From positions 1 to 51,790 of the forward strand of contig DBNW01000065.1 in the NCBI GenBank assembly GCA_002299425.1: 51,790 bases of DNA, given 5' to 3'. This DNA is from Methylococcaceae bacterium UBA662 (GTDB lineage Bacteria > Pseudomonadota > Gammaproteobacteria > Methylococcales > Methylomonadaceae). Under the pieces are notes generated by a model that saw only the letters and a program-made list of their open reading frames with translations, was not told where the DNA came from and did no database searches. The position numbers and the translations under genes are program-made. Position 1 is the stretch's first letter. Every line of letters starts with the position of its first letter. Below are positions 17,325 through 25,425 of this stretch, piece by piece.

Positions 17325-17373
17325 CGGGCCTAAAATACTAATGTGTCGAGACAGGCCCGTGTGGGTTTTTTTT
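17325..17373 (+). terminator. candidate rho-independent terminator after repeat protein B
   Basis: CGGGCCT (17325-17331) pairs with AGGCCCG (17353-17359), and a T-rich run with eight consecutive T begins at about 17366. The loop is long (21 bases) and contains TGTCGAGACA, itself a small palindrome. It would end the hps-to-repeat-protein transcript before transaldolase. Confidence 0.6.
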
Positions 17374-17412
17374 GATATTTTTTAGACTTTATCCTACACG
17401 CGATAAATGCCT

Positions 17413-17434
17413 AGAAACGTACCCGCACGTTTCT
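17413..17434. promoter_or_regulatory. operator-like inverted repeat upstream of transaldolase
   Basis: AGAAACGT and ACGTTTCT form a perfect eight-base inverted repeat with a six-base centre. It lies about 55 bases before the tal start, after the upstream terminator, where a regulator could act on a tal-fba promoter. It could equally be an RNA hairpin. Confidence 0.35.
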
Positions 17435-17488
17435 GCACTAAATGAGAAAGGGTTTTGGTTTAATTCATAATTTTTAAGGTGCTTTGTC

Positions 17489-18475
17489 ATGGAAAAAAAC
17501 TTACTTGATCAACTAAAACAATACACGGTGGTTGTGGCCGATACAGGCGATTTAGAAGCCATAGAAAAGTTTAAGCCGCGTGACGCTACAACAAACCCTT
17601 CGTTGATAACCGCTGCTGCACAAATGCCACAGTATCAAGGCATAGTAGACGACACCTTAAAGGGAGCAAGAGAGACCTTAGGTGTACAGGCGACACCTGC
17701 ACACGTCGTGTCTTTGGCGTTTGACCGCTTAGCAGTTGCGTTCGGCCTAAAAATACTAAAAATTATTGAAGGTAGAGTGTCGACTGAAGTGGATGCTAGG
17801 CTTTCTTATGATGTTGAGGGTACTATCGCTAAAGGCAGGGAGATTATTGCTCAATACGAAGCTGCAGGTGTTTCCAAAGAGCGAATTTTGATAAAAATAG
17901 CCTCGACATGGGAAGGAATACAGGCTGCTGCGGTACTTGAAAAAGAAGGAATTCACTGTAACTTGACATTGTTATTTGGCATTCATCAGGCGGTTGCTTG
18001 TGCCGAAAATGGCATTACGTTAATTTCGCCTTTTGTAGGCCGTATTTTAGATTGGTATAAAAAAGACACAGGTCGCGATTCTTACCCGCCTGCTGAGGAC
18101 CCGGGAGTGGTTTCTGTAACTGCCATTTACTACTACTATAAAAAGTTCGGCTATAAAACTGAAGTTATGGGCGCAAGTTTCCGTAATACGGGCGAAATTA
18201 CCGAATTAGCGGGTTGCGATCTATTAACGATTGCTCCTTCGCTGCTGGGGGAGTTGCAAACGACTGAAGGGTATTTGCCGCGTAAATTGGACCCTGCTAG
18301 CGCAGAAACAATGGCCATTGAAAAAATATTTATCGATGAAGCGTCTTTTGTCAAAATGCACAAAGAAAATCAGATGGCAACTGATAAATTAGTCGAAGGA
18401 ATAGAAGGTTTTACCAAAGCGTTGGAAGCCTTAGAAGGTGTTTTAGCCGAACGATTGGCCGCATTGGAAGGCTAA
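17489..18475 (+). CDS. tal: transaldolase
   Basis: Transaldolase transfers a dihydroxyacetone unit between sugar phosphates; in the RuMP cycle it helps to regenerate ribulose 5-phosphate. The 328-residue protein is of the TalB type: DATTNPSLI near residue 32, the Schiff-base lysine Lys136 in ILIKIASTWEG, CNLTLLFGIHQAVA, and ISPFVGRILDWYK. AAGGTG lies ahead of the ATG. It follows the repeat proteins and precedes the aldolase. Confidence 0.97.
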   Translation: MEKNLLDQLKQYTVVVADTGDLEAIEKFKPRDATTNPSLITAAAQMPQYQGIVDDTLKGARETLGVQATPAHVVSLAFDRLAVAFGLKILKIIEGRVSTEVDARLSYDVEGTIAKGREIIAQYEAAGVSKERILIKIASTWEGIQAAAVLEKEGIHCNLTLLFGIHQAVACAENGITLISPFVGRILDWYKKDTGRDSYPPAEDPGVVSVTAIYYYYKKFGYKTEVMGASFRNTGEITELAGCDLLTIAPSLLGELQTTEGYLPRKLDPASAETMAIEKIFIDEASFVKMHKENQMATDKLVEGIEGFTKALEALEGVLAERLAALEG

Positions 18476-18544
18476 TAAAAAATTTGCTATCCACAGCATT
18501 GCTTGGGTGGCTTTTCTTTTACTACAGTAAATTGAAATTATCCG

Positions 18545-19624
18545 ATGTCACAAAAAATTTTAGACAGTGTTAAACCCGGTGTGGTAACAGGTACGGACAT
18601 ACAGAAAGTATTTGCCGTATGCAAAGCTAGAAGCTTGGCGTTACCAGCAGTGAACGTAATAGACAGTGGTTCAATCAATGCGGTGTTAGAAGCGGCGGCG
18701 AAAGCACAGGCTCCCGTTGTAATCCAGTTCTCAAATGGCGGGGCACAATACTTTGCTGGCAAAGGCTTAAAGCTTGATGGACAAAAAACGGCGGTTTTGG
18801 GCGCAATAGCAGGTGCCAAACATGTGAATACTTTAGCCGAGTTTTATGGAATTCCCGTAATACTTCACACTGACCATGCGGCAAAAAATCTGTTGCCATG
18901 GATAGATGGTCTGTTGGATGCAGGCGAAAAGCATTTTAATGAGACCGGAAGACCTTTATTTAGCTCTCATATGTTGGATTTGTCTGAAGAAACGCTGGAG
19001 GAAAATATCGCTATCTGCGGTCAATACCTTGCAAGAATGTCAAAAATTGGCATGACCCTAGAAATCGAGTTAGGTTGTACGGGTGGAGAAGAAGACGGTG
19101 TTGATAATACAAACGTGGATCATTCTGCTTTGTATACCCAGCCCGAAGATGTTGTGTATTCTTATGAAAAATTGATAAAAATAAGCGATAGTTTTACTAT
19201 TGCCGCGTCATTTGGCAATGTTCATGGAGTTTATAAACCAGGCAACGTGAAATTGACACCAACTATATTGCAAAACTCACAAAAATACGTCAGTGAAAAA
19301 TTTTCAGTTCCTGAAAACACATTGAACTTTGTATTTCATGGGGGTTCCGGGTCTAGTGCCCAGGAGATTAAAGAGTCTATTAGTTATGGCGTTGTTAAAA
19401 TGAACATTGATACCGACACGCAGTGGGCTAGGTGGTCGGGTATTATGGAGTACTACAAAAAAAACCAAGGGTATTTGCAAGGACAAATTGGAAATCCAGA
19501 AGGTGAAGACAAGCCAAATAAAAAGTACTACGACCCGCGTGTTTGGCAGCGCGCTGGTGAAACGGCTATGGTCGCTCGCTTAGAGCAAGCGTTTCATGAA
19601 TTGAATGCGGTAAATTCCCTGTAA
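18545..19624 (+). CDS. fbaA: class II fructose-bisphosphate aldolase
   Basis: This zinc-dependent aldolase cleaves or makes fructose 1,6-bisphosphate, linking the RuMP cycle to triose phosphates. The 359-residue length equals that of E. coli FbaA. Zinc ligands and catalytic segments are visible: LHTDHAAKNLLPW, EIELGCTGGEEDG, FGNVHGVYKPG and FHGGSGSS. It sits 69 bases after tal. A phosphofructokinase, often found with this gene set in methanotrophs, is not present. Confidence 0.97.
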   Translation: MSQKILDSVKPGVVTGTDIQKVFAVCKARSLALPAVNVIDSGSINAVLEAAAKAQAPVVIQFSNGGAQYFAGKGLKLDGQKTAVLGAIAGAKHVNTLAEFYGIPVILHTDHAAKNLLPWIDGLLDAGEKHFNETGRPLFSSHMLDLSEETLEENIAICGQYLARMSKIGMTLEIELGCTGGEEDGVDNTNVDHSALYTQPEDVVYSYEKLIKISDSFTIAASFGNVHGVYKPGNVKLTPTILQNSQKYVSEKFSVPENTLNFVFHGGSGSSAQEIKESISYGVVKMNIDTDTQWARWSGIMEYYKKNQGYLQGQIGNPEGEDKPNKKYYDPRVWQRAGETAMVARLEQAFHELNAVNSL

Positions 19625-19912
19625 AAAGATTGTCTACGATCGTTTATTGGTGGGTATAGTGCCGTTTTCTTGCACACTGTCGCACAAACTTGTAATTGTT
19701 TCGGCATAGGCGTTTTTGACACGCGAAACTACTGCAGAAAACTTGTCTGTCTTTTTAATGGGTTATGTCAATGACACGCTAAATTATCCGTGTGGTTTTT
19801 ACAATAGCAACCGCCTTGATGCGCTAATTAACTCAGTAATTGTGCTTGGCAAAAGTGTTCTTGATAAGCTAAAAACAGCTTACACCAGCGGATAAATACT
19901 GAAGAAAAGCCT
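19625..19912. other. non-coding region downstream of fbaA
   Basis: No credible protein gene is seen in these 288 bases. A small perfect stem, TAAGCT/AGCTTA, occurs around 19866-19882, shortly before the strong hairpin at 19913. The region may be a long 3' untranslated tail of fbaA or contain a small RNA; nothing recognisable decides between them. Confidence 0.4.
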
Positions 19913-19945
19913 CGGACGATTTGGCAAATCGTTCCGTGGTTTTTT
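19913..19945. terminator. bidirectional terminator between fbaA and mobA
   Basis: CGGACGATTT (19913-19922) and AAATCGTTCCG (19926-19936) form a stem with a three-base loop and one bulge, followed on the plus strand by TGGTTTTTTA. Read on the minus strand, the stem is followed by AGGCTTTTC. The plus-strand T run reaches the mobA stop codon. Confidence 0.7.
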
Positions 19946-20549
19946 ATTGATTTGTTTGAGTGGAATTTTGTAACAAGGCTAAATCTTGCTGAGAGTTTAC
20001 ATTGAAAAAACAATTTTCTGGCCAAGAAAAATCGACTTTTGCTATAGCATGAAAGTTAAGCCATGAAGCGGCTTTTCTATTACCTTGGGAAATATAATTT
20101 TCTAAGCTGGACCTTAAGCTGGTTTTTAAGGCTAAGAAAAGCGGTTGCAGTTTTTGACCATCTGTCGCCACCGCTATTTCGGCATCACACGCTTCCCGTG
20201 CGGCAATCAGTTTATGTAGATGATTCGATTCTATAAGAGGGCAATCACACGGCATAACGAGAAGTACAGAGCAGTCGGTAAAGTGTTCTAATGCCGCTAA
20301 AATGCCTGCTAGGGGGCCGTGAAAGTTATCGCAGCAGTCGGTTACTACGGGTAGACCGAACTGTTGGTAAGCGAGTAGATTTCGATTGGCACTAATGATG
20401 GTTTTGTCAGCGGCATTGGTCATTGCCGCTATGCTGTAGCCTACCATTGGCAGATTATTGTAATGAATCAAGCCTTTGTCTTGATAGGCCATGCGCTTAG
20501 ATTGTCCTCCGGCAAGAATTACACCCCCTATTTTTGAATTGATTTGCAT
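19944..20549 (-). CDS. mobA: molybdenum cofactor guanylyltransferase
   Basis: MobA attaches GMP to Mo-molybdopterin to make the bis-MGD cofactor used by enzymes such as formate dehydrogenase. The 201-residue protein begins with the nucleotidyltransferase motif ILAGGQSKRMAYQDKGL and has MPCDCPL as its metal-binding centre. It is separated from mobB-moeA, which lie at 46.9 kb. In methylotrophs a molybdenum formate dehydrogenase is a likely client, but none is in the window. Confidence 0.93.
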   Translation of the reverse strand: MQINSKIGGVILAGGQSKRMAYQDKGLIHYNNLPMVGYSIAAMTNAADKTIISANRNLLAYQQFGLPVVTDCCDNFHGPLAGILAALEHFTDCSVLLVMPCDCPLIESNHLHKLIAAREACDAEIAVATDGQKLQPLFLALKTSLRSSLENYISQGNRKAASWLNFHAIAKVDFSWPENCFFNVNSQQDLALLQNSTQTNQ

Positions 20550-20698
20550 GGCACGTTAAAAATTGGTTTATTGAGTTAGATTTAGCAGTTACGAACCCGA
20601 ACCGTTATATTTTTATACCTGCCCCGCCATCAACTTAAAAAAAATCGCCAAACCGCATTCAGTTGCAACGTCAGCAAGCTTATTTTGAGGGTCAAATT

Positions 20699-21085
20699 AT
20701 GCTACGAAAAGAGGCAGTGTGCCTATTGATATTTTTAATTTCTGGATGTGAAACAACAGGTGAGCAAAATGTTAATGCCATGGATATCGCCTTGCCTAAA
20801 ATAAACGACTACCCGACTCGAGACCGGGTTGAGTATGTTATGAACTGCATAGCTCAACACGGAGGCCTGACCTACATTAATCAGTACGCTTGTGGATGTA
20901 AAATAGACAAAATTGCGGAAAAGTTAACTTTTGAAGAATTTGATGCCGCAAAAACGTTTAGTTATCTTAAAAGCACGGCCGGAGAGAGTGGAGGTGTATT
21001 TCGAGACCCAGAATCTTCAAAAAAGCTGAGACAAAAACTGAAAGAAGCAGAAGCGTATGCGGAAAAAAGTTGTTTTGTAGAATAA
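20699..21085 (+). CDS. small cysteine-containing lipoprotein (unrecognised)
   Basis: The 128-residue product has a lipoprotein signal peptide: a short hydrophobic stretch ending LISGC, with Cys at about residue 17. The mature part has further cysteines in YVMNCIAQHGG, YACGCKID and the terminal EKSCFVE, plus the conserved-looking GESGGVFRDPESSKKLRQ. The paired cysteines could bind a metal or form disulfides. It resembles small periplasmic proteins that I associate with methylotrophs, but I cannot name the family. The ATG at 20699 is preferred over 20663 because it begins the lipoprotein signal. Confidence 0.7.
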   Translation: MLRKEAVCLLIFLISGCETTGEQNVNAMDIALPKINDYPTRDRVEYVMNCIAQHGGLTYINQYACGCKIDKIAEKLTFEEFDAAKTFSYLKSTAGESGGVFRDPESSKKLRQKLKEAEAYAEKSCFVE

Positions 21086-21108
21086 CGCTCAATACCGTAT
21101 AAAAAAAC

Positions 21109-21131
21109 AAAAGCCTTGGCTGGCAGCTTTT
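21109..21131 (+). terminator. weak candidate terminator after the small lipoprotein gene
   Basis: AAAAGC (21109-21114) pairs with GCTTTT (21126-21131) about 24 bases after the stop. A GCC/GGC pairing inside strengthens it slightly. The T run is only four bases. Confidence 0.35.
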
Positions 21132-21291
21132 AGAGTAGTACCCGAGCTGTTTTTTAACAGAACCGTAAAAAGAACTTCATTTTTTTGTCACAGAACAGCT
21201 TTATCCTTGTCGGCCGGTCTTAAATAACTATAAACCAGGTCTTGCAAGCAAGACTTCTGGTGTCTGCTTCAGACGATTCTGGGAGGGAAAA

Positions 21292-21816
21292 ATGAAATTG
21301 CTTCTTTCTATACACAAATGTGATGTGTTCATGTTTACATGGCTGGTCAATGCAAAAATGCATGGGCATTTAGCAAAAATAAGCAGATACCTCTCTAAAA
21401 CGGGTGATGGGCAGCTTTATACGTTGTTAATTCTGCTCACTTTGTTGGCGGATGGATTTCGTAGTCCTTTTTTTCAGGCTATGTTGCTTGCATTTTTGAT
21501 TGAGCGGCCAGCTTATTTCATTTTAAAGAACGGTTTTAAGCGCAATCGCCCGGAAGCAGCACTGAAGAATTTTCAAAGTGTTATCATCCCTTCAGATCAG
21601 TTCAGTTTTCCGTCCGGGCATACTTCTGCCGCTTTTATGATGGCCACGGTTGTGGCCTATTTTTTTCCATTTCTCATGTTCCCGTTGTTTTTTTGGGCGG
21701 CATTAGTGGGTTTTTCCAGAGTGGTGTTAGGCGTCCATTTTCCAACAGACACGTTAATGGGAGTGATTTTAGGTGTTAGCACGGCGTTGTTAAGTTTAGG
21801 TCAGGTTATCGAATGA
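21292..21816 (+). CDS. PAP2-family membrane phosphatase
   Basis: This 174-residue membrane protein has all three motifs of the lipid-phosphatase superfamily: K79-x6-R86-P87, PSGH (107-110) and S142-R143-x5-H149-x3-D153. Members dephosphorylate lipid phosphates such as phosphatidic acid, phosphatidylglycerol phosphate or undecaprenyl diphosphate. The substrate cannot be read from the sequence. Its end overlaps the next gene by four bases (ATGA), so it acts with, or is at least co-expressed with, the glycosyltransferase. Confidence 0.88.
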   Translation: MKLLLSIHKCDVFMFTWLVNAKMHGHLAKISRYLSKTGDGQLYTLLILLTLLADGFRSPFFQAMLLAFLIERPAYFILKNGFKRNRPEAALKNFQSVIIPSDQFSFPSGHTSAAFMMATVVAYFFPFLMFPLFFWAALVGFSRVVLGVHFPTDTLMGVILGVSTALLSLGQVIE

Positions 21817-22856
21817 AAATTTTTTACGGAGTCCAGGGAACAGGCAATGGCCATATTACTCGCGCAAGGGGGATGGCAAAAGAGCTATTCGAGGCGGGTT
21901 TTGAAGTTGTATTCCAATTTACCGGTCGCCCTGCAGACAAGTATTTCGACATGGAGGTGTTTGGGGGCTATCAAATACGCACGGGTTTGACATTCAACAC
22001 GCACAAGGGCCACGTTAGTTACCTTAAAACAGCGCGTGACCTTAAGGCAATGACTTTTTTAAGAGACATAAAAGAACTGGATTTAACGACATATGATCTA
22101 GTGATATGCGATTTTGAACCAGTTACCGCCTGGGCGGCTAAACGCCAAAGAAAGAAAGTACTGGGGATTGGACATCAATATGCCTTTAACTACGACATCC
22201 CCCGCTCAGGGGTAGACCCTATTGCTAATCAAGTGATGAAGTATTTTGCCCCGGCAGATAGAAATATTGGTTTGCATTGGCATCACTTTGGTCAGCCTAT
22301 TTTGCCACCAATTATTGAAACACCTAAACTGCCATCAGGCAGTATCAAAAAAAACAAAGTTGTCGTTTATTTGCCATTTGAAGATCAAGCAGAAGTTGTT
22401 AAGGTTTTGTCTCCGTTTGAGAACTTCGATTTTCACCTGTATTCTCCGCAACCGGTACGCTCCAGGCATGACCACATTGTATGCAACCCGTTATCAAGAA
22501 ATGGGTTTCAACGCGATTTATACGATTGTATGGGTATCATTAGCAATGCCGGTTTTGAGCTTGCCAGCGAAGCTTTACAGTTGGGGAAAAAAATTTTAGC
22601 CAAACCGTTGCACCAACAAATGGAACAAATATCCAATGCTTTGGCCTTAAAAGAACTCGGCTACGGCCACACTATGATTGATATGGATATTTCAGTGATC
22701 GAACACTGGTTGCATGACAGACATTCCGTACAAGTGACGTATCCGAATATAGCCAAAACACTGGTAGATTGGATAGCATCGGGCATGGAGCCGATGGATG
22801 AAGATTGTATTGAGCACATCTGGAGCCAGGTTGATGTGCTGCATAAACTGATTTGA
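21813..22856 (+). CDS. MJ1255/VC2487-family glycosyltransferase
   Basis: The 347-residue protein has the GT-B-type start MKIFYGVQGTGNGHITRARG and the later MGIISNAGFELASEALQLGKK plus KPLHQQMEQISNALAL, as in glycosyltransferases of the MurG/MGDG-synthase-like fold. It fits the widespread but uncharacterised MJ1255/VC2487 family. The four-base overlap with the PAP2 gene indicates translational coupling. A role in glycolipid or lipid-linked sugar metabolism is plausible; the acceptor and donor are unknown. Confidence 0.82.
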   Translation: MKIFYGVQGTGNGHITRARGMAKELFEAGFEVVFQFTGRPADKYFDMEVFGGYQIRTGLTFNTHKGHVSYLKTARDLKAMTFLRDIKELDLTTYDLVICDFEPVTAWAAKRQRKKVLGIGHQYAFNYDIPRSGVDPIANQVMKYFAPADRNIGLHWHHFGQPILPPIIETPKLPSGSIKKNKVVVYLPFEDQAEVVKVLSPFENFDFHLYSPQPVRSRHDHIVCNPLSRNGFQRDLYDCMGIISNAGFELASEALQLGKKILAKPLHQQMEQISNALALKELGYGHTMIDMDISVIEHWLHDRHSVQVTYPNIAKTLVDWIASGMEPMDEDCIEHIWSQVDVLHKLI

Positions 22857-22999
22857 AGTTACGTCAATCGCCGCAGGGGTTGCTTGATGTCAAATGCCCT
22901 GCTCACCTAAATGCGCCAAGCTTTGCTGGTTTAACCTTGATTTCATCTGGTTTGGACTGATAAAACCGGCCTGTTTTGCAAGAGTACGCCGCCTACGCT

Positions 23000-24238
23000 A
23001 TGAGTCTTACCCGATATCTTATTGTTTTGCTGTTAACGCTAGGGTTATCGGCTTGCGCCAGTTTTGGCCGGGGCGTCGCCCAGGCATTCCTTGACAAGCA
23101 GGAAGCTGAAGACACCCGGGTTTGCCAAGTTTGGGGTAGACCTTTCACCGGCATTAGTCCTTATTTGGGCGACCGCTACGGAAAAATGAAAGTGTTGATG
23201 GTACACGGAGTAGGCGATCATCTCCCCGGTTATTCAACCGAGTTTTTAGAAAAACTGGCCAAGCAATTGGGTTTGAATGCGCTGTCTAAGCGGCATAAGA
23301 ACATAGCCCTAACCAGCCGCCAGGATGCTGGCAAGCCGTTAGGGAACTTGCGAGTCAGCCGTTTAGCGGACACAGACCGAACCTTGGAGTTGTTGTTTTA
23401 TGAATTGACTTGGTCAAGCATCACTGCTGAGCAAAAGAAAATGTTGGCCTACGACAATTCGGGTGAACACGCTTTCCGCCGGGCTGAAATTAATGACCTA
23501 ATGAAGCAGTTTTCCAACAGCACAGGGCCTGACCCCATTCTCTACTTAGGCGACAGCCAGGAAGAAATTCTGGTGTCTTTTGCCCAAGCGTTCTGCTGGA
23601 TGGCCAAAAGCGATTGGGGCGATTTACCAAATGAAGTGAGTCAAACCTGCTCCTTCAATGACAAAAGTGTGCCGGAGCATTTGCAAAAAGACCACTTCGC
23701 GTTTGTGGCGCACAGCTTAGGCAGTCGCATCGTCATTGATGGCATGCAGCGGATTGCCGGTTTGGTGAAAGAGCGAAACCTGGACTTCCAAACCGCGCTT
23801 AAAGCTAAAGAAATTCCTGTGTACATGTTGTCCAACCAGTTGCCCATGCTGCAACTAGGAAGCAAACCGCCTGAAGTCAGCAACCAACACGCGGCCTATT
23901 GCCAGCCTGACGGGGCAAAATACAGTCAGCGCATAGTCAGCAAGACACCGATTGTAGCCTTCAGCGATCCTAACGACTTGCTCAGTTACGCCATCCCGCA
24001 GGGTTTTGCTGAAACGTATCTGGATTCCCGATTGTGCATCGACGTGGCGAACGTTAACATCAACATTGCTAGCGTGTTTGATGTTTTTGGTTTGGGAAAA
24101 CTGGCCAATCCTTTAGAAGCTCATGTCGGCTACAGCAGTGACGATCGAGTGGTGGCTCTTATCGCTAGGGGCATTGGCCATCAAAACACCGCAAGGCTGG
24201 TTAAAGAACGCTGCGAATGGATTGAGACAATTGACTGA
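23000..24238 (+). CDS. lipoprotein with alpha/beta-hydrolase fold
   Basis: The 412-residue product begins with a lipoprotein signal, lipobox LSAC with Cys19. A hydrolase-like segment MVHGVGDHLPGYS (about residues 64-76) and a nucleophile-elbow-like FVAHSLGSRIVIDGM suggest a serine hydrolase. Start 23000 is chosen because it begins the signal peptide; an earlier in-frame start at 22976 adds eight residues. The stop overlaps the bioF start by one base (TGATG), so it sits at the head of the biotin operon. Natural substrate unknown; an envelope esterase or lipase is the simplest guess. Confidence 0.75.
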   Translation: MSLTRYLIVLLLTLGLSACASFGRGVAQAFLDKQEAEDTRVCQVWGRPFTGISPYLGDRYGKMKVLMVHGVGDHLPGYSTEFLEKLAKQLGLNALSKRHKNIALTSRQDAGKPLGNLRVSRLADTDRTLELLFYELTWSSITAEQKKMLAYDNSGEHAFRRAEINDLMKQFSNSTGPDPILYLGDSQEEILVSFAQAFCWMAKSDWGDLPNEVSQTCSFNDKSVPEHLQKDHFAFVAHSLGSRIVIDGMQRIAGLVKERNLDFQTALKAKEIPVYMLSNQLPMLQLGSKPPEVSNQHAAYCQPDGAKYSQRIVSKTPIVAFSDPNDLLSYAIPQGFAETYLDSRLCIDVANVNINIASVFDVFGLGKLANPLEAHVGYSSDDRVVALIARGIGHQNTARLVKERCEWIETID

Positions 24239-25425
24239 TGGGTAAAAAAAATTCGTATTCAGCCGGGTTGACCGAGTTGTTAAGCCAGAGGCTTAATGGC
24301 TTAGAAGAACAGGGCCTGTACCGGACGCGTCGCATAATGGCATCGCCCCAGGGTGTGCAGGTGGAAGTTGATGGCAACCGGGTGATCAATTTTTGTAGCA
24401 ACGATTACCTCGGATTGGCAAACCACCCGGCGGTGTTGACGGCTTTTAAACGCGGCGCGGAGCAGTACGGCGTCGGCAGCGGCTCGGCGCACTTGCTTTG
24501 CGGGCATAGTGCGGCACACCACGCTTTGGAAGAAGAGCTGGCGGCTTTTACCGGGCGCACCCGTGCTTTGCTGTTTTCTACCGGCTATATGGCCAACATC
24601 GGCGCCATTACAGCGTTGCTAGGTCGAGGCGGGACGGTGTTTGAAGACCGCCTGAATCACGCCTCGTTGCTGGATGGCGGGTTGGCGTCCGGGGCGCGGT
24701 TCAAGCGTTACGCCCATGCCGACACCAGCCATTTGCAAACCCTGCTGGTGCAGGCTACCGGCGACAGACTGATCGTCACCGACGGTGTGTTTAGCATGGA
24801 CGGAGACTTTGCACCATTGCCAGAATTGTCTGCCTTGGCTAGGGAACAGGGAGCCTGGCTGATGGTAGATGATGCCCACGGCCTGGGTGTGTTGGGCGAA
24901 CGGGGCGGTGGCCTGCTGGAGCATTTCAGGCTCAATCAAACCGAAGTGCCGGTGTTGATGGGTACCCTGGGCAAGGCGTTCGGCAGTTTTGGTGCGTTTG
25001 TCGCAGGTTCTGAGGATTTGGTCGAAACCTTAATACAAACGGCCAGAACCTACCTTTACACCACCGCCTTGCCCCCTGCTATTGCCGAGGCGGCCCGGGC
25101 CAGCTTAAAAATTGTTATTACCGAGACGTGGCGCCGGGAAAGACTGCAAGCGTTGGTTGCTCAGTTCAAAACAGGAGCGGGGCAGTTGGGTTTGCCGTTG
25201 CTGCCTTCTGATTCGGCCATACAGCCTGTTTTTATGGGCGATAGCCAAACCGCAGTCGACATCAGTACCGCTTTGTTAAAAGCCGGTTTTTGGGTGAGTG
25301 CCATACGGCCGCCTACAGTACCTAAAGGCGGCGCACGGTTGCGAGTCAGTTTTTCGGCGTTGCATGAACAAGAGCATGTGGAGCGTCTGTTGGCGGCGCT
25401 GGCGCAAGCGCTAAAGCCGGCATGA
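24238..25425 (+). CDS. bioF: 8-amino-7-oxononanoate synthase
   Basis: BioF joins pimeloyl-ACP (or CoA) and alanine, with pyridoxal phosphate, in the first step of biotin ring assembly. The 395-residue protein has SNDYLGLANHP (54-64), GSGSAHLLCGHS (80-91), DDAHGLG (211-216) and the cofactor lysine Lys246 in GTLGKAFGS. It overlaps the gene before it by one base and bioH by four bases. Confidence 0.96.
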   Translation: MGKKNSYSAGLTELLSQRLNGLEEQGLYRTRRIMASPQGVQVEVDGNRVINFCSNDYLGLANHPAVLTAFKRGAEQYGVGSGSAHLLCGHSAAHHALEEELAAFTGRTRALLFSTGYMANIGAITALLGRGGTVFEDRLNHASLLDGGLASGARFKRYAHADTSHLQTLLVQATGDRLIVTDGVFSMDGDFAPLPELSALAREQGAWLMVDDAHGLGVLGERGGGLLEHFRLNQTEVPVLMGTLGKAFGSFGAFVAGSEDLVETLIQTARTYLYTTALPPAIAEAARASLKIVITETWRRERLQALVAQFKTGAGQLGLPLLPSDSAIQPVFMGDSQTAVDISTALLKAGFWVSAIRPPTVPKGGARLRVSFSALHEQEHVERLLAALAQALKPA

